Shown: positions 16,403 through 23,807 of the stretch, piece by piece | Layout of the letters: every line of letters starts with the position of its first letter | How positions within the stretch are numbered: position 1 is the stretch's first letter | Source: an uncultured Pedobacter sp. | GTDB lineage: Bacteria; Bacteroidota; Bacteroidia; Sphingobacteriales; Sphingobacteriaceae | NCBI RefSeq assembly: GCF_946479715.1 | Contig: NZ_CAMLHF010000048.1 | Location: 1 to 29,487, forward strand | Reading direction: 5' to 3' | Length of the DNA: 29,487 nucleotides | The notes under the pieces: generated by a model | What the model saw: only the letters and a program-made list of their open reading frames with translations | Told to the model about the DNA's origin: nothing | The model's database searches: none | Translations under genes and position numbers: made by a program

Positions 16403-16804
16403 ATGTCAAGCATATTTTCAAAAATTGTTAATGGCGATATTCCGGCACACATAGTTGCAGAAACCAGCGAATTCCTTGCCTTTTTAGACGTTAGTCCGTT
16501 AGTGATGGGGCATGTTCTGGTTATTCCTAAAAAGGAAATCGATTACATCTTTGATATGGATGACGAAAGTTATTTTGGACTAACCTTGTTCGCTAAAATA
16601 GTAGCTAAGGGGCTAAAAGAAGCTTTTCCCTGTAAAAAAGTAGGCGTAGCAGTAATCGGACTTGAAGTGCCACATGTGCATATTCACCTGATTCCAATGA
16701 ATGCCGTAAACGATATGAATTTTAGTAAAGAAAAGCTAAAACCTACAAACGAGGAATTAGCAGAAGCGGCAGCTAAAATTAAAGCAGCACTAACCCTCGA
16801 TTAA
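16403..16804 (+). CDS. HIT-family nucleotide hydrolase/transferase
   Basis: Histidine-triad protein of 133 aa resembling HinT-type nucleoside phosphoramidate hydrolases. The HVHIHLIP motif gives the triad H91, H93, H95. The N-terminus IFSKIVNGDIPAHIVAE is typical for the group. The natural substrate is not deducible. Second gene of the greA unit. Confidence 0.93.
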   Translation: MSSIFSKIVNGDIPAHIVAETSEFLAFLDVSPLVMGHVLVIPKKEIDYIFDMDDESYFGLTLFAKIVAKGLKEAFPCKKVGVAVIGLEVPHVHIHLIPMNAVNDMNFSKEKLKPTNEELAEAAAKIKAALTLD

Positions 16805-16825
16805 AACATTATTTTTAAATACCTG

Positions 16826-16857
16826 AAAGGCAGCGTCTAAAAACGCTGCCTTTTTTT
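16826..16857 (+). terminator. Strong intrinsic terminator after greA-HIT
   Basis: AAAGGCAGCGT (16826-16836) and ACGCTGCCTTT (16843-16853) form a perfect 11-bp GC-rich stem with loop CTAAAA, followed by seven T. The stop codon of the convergent pyrophosphohydrolase gene lies in the T-run, so the hairpin may also slow transcripts from the minus strand, where the U-tract is weaker. Confidence 0.88.
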
Positions 16858-17182
16858 ATTTCAACTTCTCGTTGTTTTTATGTCTTTCCGCATCACGAAT
16901 GTTCTTTTTAACCAGGTTCTTCTCCAGTGCAACGGTCAGATCAATGCCAGTCTGATTAGCCAAACATATCAATACAAAAAGGACATCTGCCATTTCATCA
17001 CCCAGATCAACTGCTTCATCGCTTTTCTTAAAAGATTGCTCGCCATACTTTCTTGATATGATTCTGGCTACTTCACCAACCTCTTCCATTAAAATGGCGG
17101 TATTGGTTAATTCATTAAAATACCTGATTCCTGTAGTATTAATCCATTGGTCTACAGTTTTCTGTGCTTCTTCTATTGTCAT
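16856..17182 (-). CDS. MazG-like nucleotide pyrophosphohydrolase
   Basis: All-alpha NTP pyrophosphatase of 108 aa. The metal-binding pattern is seen in MEEVGEVARIISRKYGE (32-48) and VDLGDEMADVLFVL (58-71), the ExxE...ExxD arrangement. Likely cleaves noncanonical or excess nucleoside triphosphates to monophosphates; the exact substrate is unknown. It starts 1 base after the stop of the glycosyltransferase gene, so the two are translated from one mRNA. It is last in the rsgA-dtd-glycosyltransferase run. Confidence 0.85.
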   Translation of the reverse strand: MTIEEAQKTVDQWINTTGIRYFNELTNTAILMEEVGEVARIISRKYGEQSFKKSDEAVDLGDEMADVLFVLICLANQTGIDLTVALEKNLVKKNIRDAERHKNNEKLK

Positions 17183-17183
17183 T

Positions 17184-18713
17184 TTAATTTTCTTTCATTT
17201 CCGCTCTTAAACGGGCATTGATATCAATTTTAGCGTTCTCCAGTAAATACACTGAAGTTCCGTATTCACGGGCCATTTTATTTTTAACAGAGTTGATTTT
17301 TGTTACCCGTTCAAATATAGGTTTTTCCACTTTCCGATCGGGATCATCATCCTCAATACTCGTAACAAGAATCACATTTTTAATTTGCTTGCCCAGGTTA
17401 ACCCAGGTAATGTAGTCTGCACTGAATGAAACAGCATTGATGTTTTTAAAAGCAGAATAATGATTTATAGCCCCAGCTTCTCCATAATTATCACAAAGAA
17501 TAATCAGATTTTCTTTTTGCGGAATCTTTTTATAAACCTCATCCACAATCTTTGCCAATTCCTTCCAGCCAAGCATATCTGCGAAATCCTGCGGGAGATG
17601 ATGATTTTTCCCGTCTTCCCATCTCATAACACCTAGTTTTTCAAATTTCTCCTTTTTAAGGGTAATTTCTTCCGGGGTTAATATTGGATAGGCAAAAGGC
17701 AGGATAAGAAAGAACATCCCTATAGCGGTAATTAAAGGAATAGCCTTAAGATATCTTTGCCATCCGGTTTGAAACACAGTAGCAATATAAACAGATCCGC
17801 AAGCTAATAAAACAGGATAAAGCCCGGCTGCATAATATCCTTTTGCCCTAAACCAGGTAAACAAGCCAATAGTAATCAGGTAGCTTAAGCCAATCCATCT
17901 TAAACTTTTAAATGGCTTATAAACAAAAAAGGCAATTGCTGCAGCAAATAAAATCCACAGATCACCAATGTAGTAAAGCAACTGATCTTTGAGAAAATCT
18001 ATTCGGTTAATTTTATCCAATTGAGTTGCTGCAAGCTCCTTCATATGTTTAACCACGGGGAAATGGTTCTGGTACTGCCATAAAAGGTTTGGTAAAACCA
18101 GCAGAAAGCCTATGGTAATGGCGAAGTATAAGTGTTTGGTAGCATATACATGCCGTTGCCTGGATATGGAAAACCCAAGTCCTAAACCAACAACTAGAAA
18201 AGCAATACTGTATTTGTTTAAAAAACCAATCGCAATGGCAAGTATTGCATAGTAAATAAACCTGGGTGTATTTGTGGAGATGTATTTTATGAAGTAATAG
18301 TAGGTGGCTGTCCAGCATAGAATATCAAAAGCATTGGGCTGAAACAACATATCCAAACGCGCAATGGCGCATGCAAACAATGCCACCATACATAATACCT
18401 TAGCAAAAAGATCGCCTTTTAGCGCTTTCACAATAAACCACGAATATATTAATGTGCCTGCGCCAAAACACGCAGTAACCAAGCGTATAATAAAAGTGCT
18501 GCCGCCAAGTATTTTTATGATCCAGGCGAAAATAGAGGTTGCAGGAGGGACAGATTGGAAACCCCATGCCAGGTGGTTTGCCTGATCGAGGTGTAAAAAC
18601 TCATCCCGGTGTAGTTCATATACGGGATTAATCAGGAAACAGTGTAAAAAAAGCTTCAATACAACGAAGGATACTAAAACAATGGTTTCAGTGCTGTTTT
18701 TTTGGGGTTGCAT
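17184..18713 (-). CDS. GT-C membrane glycosyltransferase (ArnT/PMT-like)
   Basis: Polytopic membrane protein of 509 aa that looks like family 39/83 glycosyltransferases, which use lipid-linked sugars on the periplasmic side. After the first membrane span comes YELHRDEFLHLDQANHL (33-49), where the acidic DE pair fits the catalytic Asp of GT-C enzymes. About ten hydrophobic segments follow up to ~345. A soluble C-terminal domain of ~160 residues, predicted outside the membrane, closes the protein. Acceptor and sugar are unknown. Co-directional with dtd (64-base gap) and almost touching the pyrophosphohydrolase gene. Confidence 0.8.
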   Translation of the reverse strand: MQPQKNSTETIVLVSFVVLKLFLHCFLINPVYELHRDEFLHLDQANHLAWGFQSVPPATSIFAWIIKILGGSTFIIRLVTACFGAGTLIYSWFIVKALKGDLFAKVLCMVALFACAIARLDMLFQPNAFDILCWTATYYYFIKYISTNTPRFIYYAILAIAIGFLNKYSIAFLVVGLGLGFSISRQRHVYATKHLYFAITIGFLLVLPNLLWQYQNHFPVVKHMKELAATQLDKINRIDFLKDQLLYYIGDLWILFAAAIAFFVYKPFKSLRWIGLSYLITIGLFTWFRAKGYYAAGLYPVLLACGSVYIATVFQTGWQRYLKAIPLITAIGMFFLILPFAYPILTPEEITLKKEKFEKLGVMRWEDGKNHHLPQDFADMLGWKELAKIVDEVYKKIPQKENLIILCDNYGEAGAINHYSAFKNINAVSFSADYITWVNLGKQIKNVILVTSIEDDDPDRKVEKPIFERVTKINSVKNKMAREYGTSVYLLENAKIDINARLRAEMKEN

Positions 18714-18777
18714 ACCAGTAATTTAGGTAAGATTAATTTATGATGAAAATAAATTTACCCAAAATTCAGGAAAGATG

Positions 18778-19230
18778 TTACTCCTTGTTTTTAGTGTCGA
18801 TAGTAATGGTTACGGGGCCATCGTTTACAAGGCTTATCTTCATGTCCGCTCCGAATATTCCCGTTTGGATTTCTTTGTTGAGCAATGAAGACAATTGCAT
18901 AATCATGGATTCGTATAGTGGGATGGCCTTATCAGGTCTCGCAGCTCTGGTAAAGCCGGGTCTGTTACCTTTTTTTGTAGAGGCAAACAGTGTAAATTGA
19001 CTAATCAGTAAAATGTTTCCATCAATATCTGCCAGGCCTTTGTTCATTAGCCCGTTTTCATCACCAAAAACCCGCATGTTCACTATTTTTTGAGCCAGCC
19101 AATCCAGATCTTCTTGTGTATCGGCATCTTCAATACCTAACAATACCAGAAAACCATCAGTAATAGCACCTGTTATTTTGCCATCAACCTTGCAGCTGGC
19201 TTCAGTAACTCTTTGGATAACCGCCCTCAT
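18778..19230 (-). CDS. dtd: D-aminoacyl-tRNA deacylase
   Basis: Removes D-amino acids (and glycine mischarged on tRNA-Ala) from tRNA; cytoplasmic, 150 aa. Both family motifs are present: SQFTLFA (77-83) and NDGPVTITID (136-145), which hold the cross-subunit Gly-cisPro type active site of the family. N-terminus MRAVIQRVTEASC is typical. It starts 5 bases after the rsgA stop, so it is co-transcribed. Confidence 0.95.
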   Translation of the reverse strand: MRAVIQRVTEASCKVDGKITGAITDGFLVLLGIEDADTQEDLDWLAQKIVNMRVFGDENGLMNKGLADIDGNILLISQFTLFASTKKGNRPGFTRAARPDKAIPLYESMIMQLSSLLNKEIQTGIFGADMKISLVNDGPVTITIDTKNKE

Positions 19231-19235
19231 ACTGC

Positions 19236-20156
19236 TTAAGCCCGTGTTTCGTTGCCATTGTAAATACTAAGGTAGCTTTCGTACCTGCTTAGCTCTATTT
19301 CACCATTTTCTACCGCTTTTATCACAGCACATCCCGGTTCATTAACGTGTCGGCAATTATTGAATTTACATTCATTCATCAAGTCTCTCATCTCCCTGAA
19401 ATAATGACCAAGCTCTTCAGGCCTGATGTCAAATATGCCCAGCTCTCTGATGCCCGGAGTGTCTATAAGATAACCTCCGAAAGGTAGAGTATGCATTTCT
19501 GCAAAGGTTGTAGTGTGTTGGCCTTTGTCGCTGGCTTCCGATATTTCACCAGTCTTAATGCTTCTTCCGGGTAGTAATGCATTAATGAGACTTGATTTTC
19601 CTACACCGGAGTGACCAGAAAACAAAGTCGTTTTATCTTTAAGTAAACTTTCTATCTGAGGGATATTGGTGCCTTCTATAGCAGATACGGTATAGCAGGG
19701 ATAGCCGATGTTTTCGTAAATAGCGGCATACTCAGCTAAAACAGCCAATCCATCTTCATTAAAGAGGTCAAGCTTATTGAAAATCAGAACCGCAGGGATA
19801 GAGTAAGCCTCGGCCGTTGCCAAAAACCGATCAATAAAACCTAAAGAGGTGCGGGGAGAGGCGAGGGTAACTACCAGAAAAGCCTGATCCATGTTGGCCG
19901 CAATAATTTGGGCTTGCTTGGATAAATTGATGGACTTACGGATAATGTAGTTTTTCCGGTCGTGCAACTTATGGATCACACCATTGTCGGAATTTGGCTC
20001 CAATTCAAACTCCACCTGATCTCCAACCGCAATAGGATTTGTGGTCTGAATACCCTGAATTCTAAACTTGCCCTTAATCCGGCAGTCATAATTGACGCCA
20101 TTTTCTGCATGTACCTGATACCAGCTTCCTGTTGATTTAATTACTAATCCTCGCAT
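19236..20156 (-). CDS. rsgA: Ribosome small-subunit maturation GTPase RsgA
   Basis: Circularly permuted GTPase that checks late 30S assembly; 306 aa. An N-terminal OB-fold (~1-70) precedes the GTPase motifs in permuted order: G4 NKLD (127-130), G1 GHSGVGKSS (181-189), G3 DTPG (232-235). The C-terminal zinc site is Cys263, Cys268, His270, Cys276 (NECKFNNCRHVNEPGC). First gene of the minus-strand run that continues with dtd. It is divergent from the thr operon with a 110-base gap to the thr leader ORF. Confidence 0.96.
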   Translation of the reverse strand: MRGLVIKSTGSWYQVHAENGVNYDCRIKGKFRIQGIQTTNPIAVGDQVEFELEPNSDNGVIHKLHDRKNYIIRKSINLSKQAQIIAANMDQAFLVVTLASPRTSLGFIDRFLATAEAYSIPAVLIFNKLDLFNEDGLAVLAEYAAIYENIGYPCYTVSAIEGTNIPQIESLLKDKTTLFSGHSGVGKSSLINALLPGRSIKTGEISEASDKGQHTTTFAEMHTLPFGGYLIDTPGIRELGIFDIRPEELGHYFREMRDLMNECKFNNCRHVNEPGCAVIKAVENGEIELSRYESYLSIYNGNETRA

Positions 20157-20204
20157 ATAAAGGTGTAAAGGTAAGAAACCTGATATAAAATATTTTTATA
20201 ATCA

Positions 20205-20237
20205 TTTGCTAATTAGAAAAATATAACTTTACTTTAC
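20205..20237 (+). promoter_or_regulatory. Tentative thr operon promoter region
   Basis: TTTG at 20205-20208 is followed by two imperfect -7 candidates: TAACTTTA (20224-20231, one mismatch, spacing 15) and TACTTTAC (20230-20237, two mismatches, spacing 21). Neither is ideal. A start near 20240 would place the whole leader ORF in the transcript. Confidence 0.3.
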
Positions 20238-20259
20238 ACCACAGCACACTAAGTGTAAA
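20233..20259 (+). other. Inverted repeat ahead of the thr leader ORF
   Basis: TTTACAC (20233-20239) and GTGTAAA (20253-20259) form a perfect 7-bp inverted repeat with a 13-base spacer, just upstream of the leader ATG at 20267. It could be an operator or a 5' hairpin of the leader RNA; the sequence does not decide. Confidence 0.35.
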
Positions 20260-20266
20260 AAATACA

Positions 20267-20335
20267 ATGTATATGAACTCAACAATTACAACCACTACAA
20301 CCACCACCGGGATTACTCGGAGGAAGGTAAGCTAA
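20267..20335 (+). CDS. thrL: thr operon leader peptide
   Basis: A 22-codon ORF with start ATG at 20267 (a second in-frame ATG is at 20273). After MYMNS come T-I, a run of seven consecutive Thr codons (20288-20308), G-I-T and then RRKVS before TAA. In total it holds nine Thr and two Ile codons, against an expectation of about one Thr. It is followed by a terminator and then thrA, exactly as in the E. coli thr leader, which also senses both Thr and Ile. The peptide itself needs no function: stalling at hungry Thr codons is the signal. The last codons (CGG AGG AAG G) carry the antiterminator strand. There is no Shine-Dalgarno; the start is preceded by an A-rich stretch, as is common in Bacteroidota. 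Confidence 0.9.
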   Translation: MYMNSTITTTTTTTGITRRKVS

Positions 20336-20404
20336 TGGTGTAACTGAAAAAATAAAAAACCACGAAAAGCGCCTTCCTCTAAACCAGGAAGGCGCTTTTT
20401 TTTT
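20320..20404 (+). promoter_or_regulatory. thr operon transcription attenuator (antiterminator/terminator)
   Basis: Two exclusive structures share one strand. Antiterminator: GAGGAAGG (20320-20327, last codons of the leader ORF) pairs with CCTTCCTC (20372-20379), plus a G-U at each end. Terminator: the same CCTTCCT region in the 20365-20378 arm pairs with 20386-20399. A ribosome that reaches the stop at 20333 covers the first strand and lets the terminator form. A ribosome stalled in the Thr run (20288-20308) leaves it free, so transcription continues into thrA. Confidence 0.8.
20365..20404 (+). terminator. Intrinsic terminator of the thr attenuator
   Basis: AAAAGCGCCTTCCT (20365-20378) and AGGAAGGCGCTTTT (20386-20399) form a perfect 14-bp stem with the GC-rich core GCGCCTTCCT, loop CTAAACC, and a run of nine T (20396-20404). 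It ends only 11 bases before the thrA ATG, so it must be conditional or thrA would never be made from the upstream promoter. Confidence 0.92.
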
Positions 20405-20415
20405 AACCAACAACT

Positions 20416-22863
20416 ATGAATATTTTAAAATTTGGAGGCACATCAGTCGGTTCTGTCGATAGCATAAGCGCTTTGATAGAGATACTTAAACCACTGCAGG
20501 GAGATGAGAACCCTATAGTAGTTTTATCAGCAATGGGCGGTGTTACCAACGCATTACTCGACATGGCAGAAAATGCCCGGAACCTAAGAGACTACGGCGA
20601 CGCATTAAAACTTGTTGAGGAAAAACACTTCAAGGTAATCAGAACTTTATTACCTGCAGGAGCACAAAATCCAGTGCTTACTAAGCTTAAAATTTATTTC
20701 AATGAGCTGGAGGATATTTTACAGTCGGTGTACAATCTCCGTGAGCTTAGTGCCCAAACCAAAGATCTGATTCTTAGTTATGGAGAAAGATGCTCTACCA
20801 TAATGATCAGCCACATTGCCAAACAACAATTTCCCAACGCTGTGTATGTTGATGGAGCAGAACTTATCAAAACAGATAGCAATTTTGGACAGGCTAAGGT
20901 AAATACTTACATGACTGAGATGCTCATTAATGATTTTTATGAAGCCAACCAAGACAAACTTTTGTTTGTTACCGGTTTCATATCGAGCAATGATGATGGG
21001 CGTGTAACAACTCTTGGCCGTGGTGGTAGCGATTATACCGCCGCAATTTGGGGCGCAGCTTTGAATGCATCAGAAATACAAATATGGACTGATGTTGACG
21101 GGATGTTAACTGCAGACCCGCGCATTGTTAAAAAAGCTTTTTCGTTACCTGAACTAAGCTATACAGAAGCAATGGAACTTTCTTATTTTGGTGCCAAGGT
21201 GATCTATCCTCCAACCATGATCCCGGCTTTTTTAAAGAAGATTCCAATTGTAATAAAAAACACCTTCAATACTGACTTTGCAGGCACATACATTAAGCAC
21301 GGTATAAGCCCTTCAAACCTCCCTATAAAGGGAATCTCGTCAATTGATGAGATCAGTGTTTTAAACCTTTCTGGAAGTGGCATGGTAGGTAAGGCTGGCT
21401 TTAGTGGCAGGTTGTTCTCTATGCTTTCACGTGAGCAGGTTAACGTTGTGCTGATCACTCAATCCTCATCTGAGCACAGCATCACCTTTGCGGTAAAACC
21501 AGCCGATTCTTTAAAAGCATTGTCGTTAATCAATAAAGAATTTGAACTGGAACTTCAAGCCAGAAAACTTGAATATCCGGAAGTAGAAAACGGATTATCG
21601 GTTGTAGCGATAGTTGGCGAAAACATGAAGCGTACACCAGGCATGTCTGGTAAATTGTTTAGCGCCCTTGGCCGTAATGGTGTAAATGTAAGGGCCATTG
21701 CACAAGGTTCTTCAGAATATAACATCTCGGTAATTATCTCAAAAACCGACTTATCAAAAGCAGTAAATGCCATTCACGATGCATTTTATGCCGATCTTAA
21801 AAAGACCTTACACGTGTTCTGTCTGGGTACCGGCAACATAGGTAAAACACTGTTTAAACAACTTCAGGATCAAATGCCTTTCCTGGCTGATAATAACGAT
21901 TTGCAAGTAAAAGTTATGGGGGTTAGTAATACCCGTAAGATGTACCTTGACCCAAGAGGGATAGACCTTAATACCTGGGAAGAAGACCTAAACAACCAGG
22001 ATACAAAAGCAAGTTTGCCTGATTTCATCAGACGCATGAAGGCGATGAACCTTCCGAACTGCGTGTTTGTTGACAATACCGCAAGTCATAATCCGGTTGA
22101 GTTTTATCTGGATATATTACAATCGAGCATCTCTGTTGTTACCTGCAACAAAATAGGAAACTCTGCCGATTACGAGCAATATGCAGCCTTTAAACAAGCA
22201 GCAAGAACTTACGGAGTCGACTTTTTCTACGAAACCAATGTAGGAGCAGGCCTGCCAATTATCCGTACACTTAAAGACCTGATGTTAAGTGGCGATAAGG
22301 TAGCCTGTATAGAAGCCATACTTTCGGGTACCATCTCTTACATCTTTAACAGCTATAAAGACGGAGTTCTTTTTCATGAGGTAGTAAAAGAAGCACAGGA
22401 AAAAGGCTATACCGAACCTGACCCAAGAGATGACCTTAATGGTAAAGACTTTATGCGTAAAATGCTTATTCTGGCCCGTGACGCCGGATATGCATTAGAA
22501 GAAAAAGATATAGAATTAGAAAATATGTTACCTCCATCGTGTATGGCTGCAGAAAGTGTGGCCGACTTTTATAAAGAGTTAAAAAATAATTCAGCCTACT
22601 TCGAGAACCTGAAAAAACAAGCAACTCAAGACAATAAAGTATTGAGATATATTGGTAAGCTAGAAGGTGGTAAGGTTTCCATCAACTTGCAAATGGTAGA
22701 TGAGAACCACCCGTTCTATACCCTTTCTGGCAGTGATAACATTATCTCGTTTACTACAAATCGCTATAAAGACAGGCCTTTGGTTGTAAAAGGACCTGGT
22801 GCTGGTGCAGAGGTAACTGCTGCGGGCGTATTTGCTGACATCATAAACGTAGGTAAACGATGA
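20416..22863 (+). CDS. thrA: Bifunctional aspartate kinase / homoserine dehydrogenase I
   Basis: Catalyses the first and third steps of the aspartate pathway toward threonine; 815 aa, the usual length for the fusion. The kinase domain begins KFGGTSVGS (5-13) and has TLGRGGSDYTAA (199-210). Two ACT-type regulatory repeats lie at ~312-460 (for example VLNLSGSGMVGKAGFSG and VAIVGENMKRTPGMSG) and are the expected site of threonine feedback. The dehydrogenase domain starts with the NAD motif GTGNIG (471-476) and includes YETNVGAGLPII (605-616) and DPRDDLNGKDFMRK (669-682) with the catalytic Lys/Asp. First gene after the attenuator; overlaps thrB by the ATGA at 22860-22863. Confidence 0.97.
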   Translation: MNILKFGGTSVGSVDSISALIEILKPLQGDENPIVVLSAMGGVTNALLDMAENARNLRDYGDALKLVEEKHFKVIRTLLPAGAQNPVLTKLKIYFNELEDILQSVYNLRELSAQTKDLILSYGERCSTIMISHIAKQQFPNAVYVDGAELIKTDSNFGQAKVNTYMTEMLINDFYEANQDKLLFVTGFISSNDDGRVTTLGRGGSDYTAAIWGAALNASEIQIWTDVDGMLTADPRIVKKAFSLPELSYTEAMELSYFGAKVIYPPTMIPAFLKKIPIVIKNTFNTDFAGTYIKHGISPSNLPIKGISSIDEISVLNLSGSGMVGKAGFSGRLFSMLSREQVNVVLITQSSSEHSITFAVKPADSLKALSLINKEFELELQARKLEYPEVENGLSVVAIVGENMKRTPGMSGKLFSALGRNGVNVRAIAQGSSEYNISVIISKTDLSKAVNAIHDAFYADLKKTLHVFCLGTGNIGKTLFKQLQDQMPFLADNNDLQVKVMGVSNTRKMYLDPRGIDLNTWEEDLNNQDTKASLPDFIRRMKAMNLPNCVFVDNTASHNPVEFYLDILQSSISVVTCNKIGNSADYEQYAAFKQAARTYGVDFFYETNVGAGLPIIRTLKDLMLSGDKVACIEAILSGTISYIFNSYKDGVLFHEVVKEAQEKGYTEPDPRDDLNGKDFMRKMLILARDAGYALEEKDIELENMLPPSCMAAESVADFYKELKNNSAYFENLKKQATQDNKVLRYIGKLEGGKVSINLQMVDENHPFYTLSGSDNIISFTTNRYKDRPLVVKGPGAGAEVTAAGVFADIINVGKR

Positions 22864-23795
22864 GAAAGTCTATAAAAGTTTTCGCTCCCGCTACCGTAGC
22901 AAATGTGGTTTGTGGGTATGATGTTTTAGGTTTTGCCGTAAACCAGCCAGGTGATGAGGTAATTATGACCCTCACTGAAGGTAAAGGCATTACCATTTCA
23001 AAAATTACAGGTGATGATGGTAAACTGCCATTAAACCCTGCAAAAAATACTGTGAGTGCCAGTGTACAGCATTATTTAAACCACATTGGCAAACCCGATC
23101 TGGGTGTAGAAATTGAACTGCACAAAAAGATGCCTATAGGCAGCGGGCTCGGTTCAAGTTCTGCAAGTACTGTAGCGGGTTTGTTTGCTATAAACACACT
23201 GATGGGTAATTTACTAACTAACAAGGAACTTGTTCCTTTTGCCATGAAAGGTGAGGAACTGGCTTGTGGCTATGGTCATGCCGATAATGTTGCACCTGCC
23301 TTAATGGGCGGTTTTGTATTGATCAGAAGCTATCAGCCACTGGACATCATTAGCCTGCCTTTTCCTGAAGAGATGCATGCTGCAATTGTGTATCCTGAAG
23401 TTGATGTGCCAACTAAAGATGCCCGCCAAATGATCCGTTCTAAAGTCTTATTAAAAGATGCCGTAACCCAATGGGGAAATGTGGCCGGACTGGTGAGTGG
23501 ATTGTTTATGAAAGATTATGATTTGATTGGAAGAAGTATGACCGATATACTTGTTGAACCAACACGATCCATCTTAATTCCTGATTTTTACAAACTGCGC
23601 ACTATTGCTATGAAGGCCGGTGCTGTAGGTTTTGGTATTTCAGGATCAGGCCCATCGGTATTTGCACTTACAAAGGATGTAGATACTGCAAACAAAATCA
23701 CTGAAAAGTTAAAGCAGCATTTAAAGAGCATTTCGATAAATAGCCTGTCTTTTGTTTCAGAAGTAAATAAAAAAGGCCCTATTATATTGGATTAA
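22860..23795 (+). CDS. thrB: Homoserine kinase
   Basis: GHMP-family kinase that phosphorylates homoserine; 311 aa. The ATP-binding motif MPIGSGLGSSSAS (~90-102) and the C-terminal GFGISGSGPSVFAL glycine-rich motif (~257-270) are intact. FAPATVANVVCGYDVLGFAV at the N-terminus is typical of ThrB. The 4-base ATGA overlap with thrA implies translational coupling, which keeps the pathway enzymes in step. thrC follows after 12 bases. Confidence 0.97.
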   Translation: MRKSIKVFAPATVANVVCGYDVLGFAVNQPGDEVIMTLTEGKGITISKITGDDGKLPLNPAKNTVSASVQHYLNHIGKPDLGVEIELHKKMPIGSGLGSSSASTVAGLFAINTLMGNLLTNKELVPFAMKGEELACGYGHADNVAPALMGGFVLIRSYQPLDIISLPFPEEMHAAIVYPEVDVPTKDARQMIRSKVLLKDAVTQWGNVAGLVSGLFMKDYDLIGRSMTDILVEPTRSILIPDFYKLRTIAMKAGAVGFGISGSGPSVFALTKDVDTANKITEKLKQHLKSISINSLSFVSEVNKKGPIILD

Positions 23796-23807
23796 TAAGC
23801 AACCAAA

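Noticed and set aside
18725..18760. Hairpin between dtd and the glycosyltransferase gene
   Set aside because: AATTTAT/ATAAATT can pair but the stem is purely A/U with no adjoining U-tract, so it is not distinguishable from AT-rich background.
20282..20340. A trp-like 1:2 pause hairpin between the Thr codon run and GGTG at 20337-20340
   Set aside because: Only about four pairs (CACC/GGTG) can form; too weak to claim, and the attenuator works without it.
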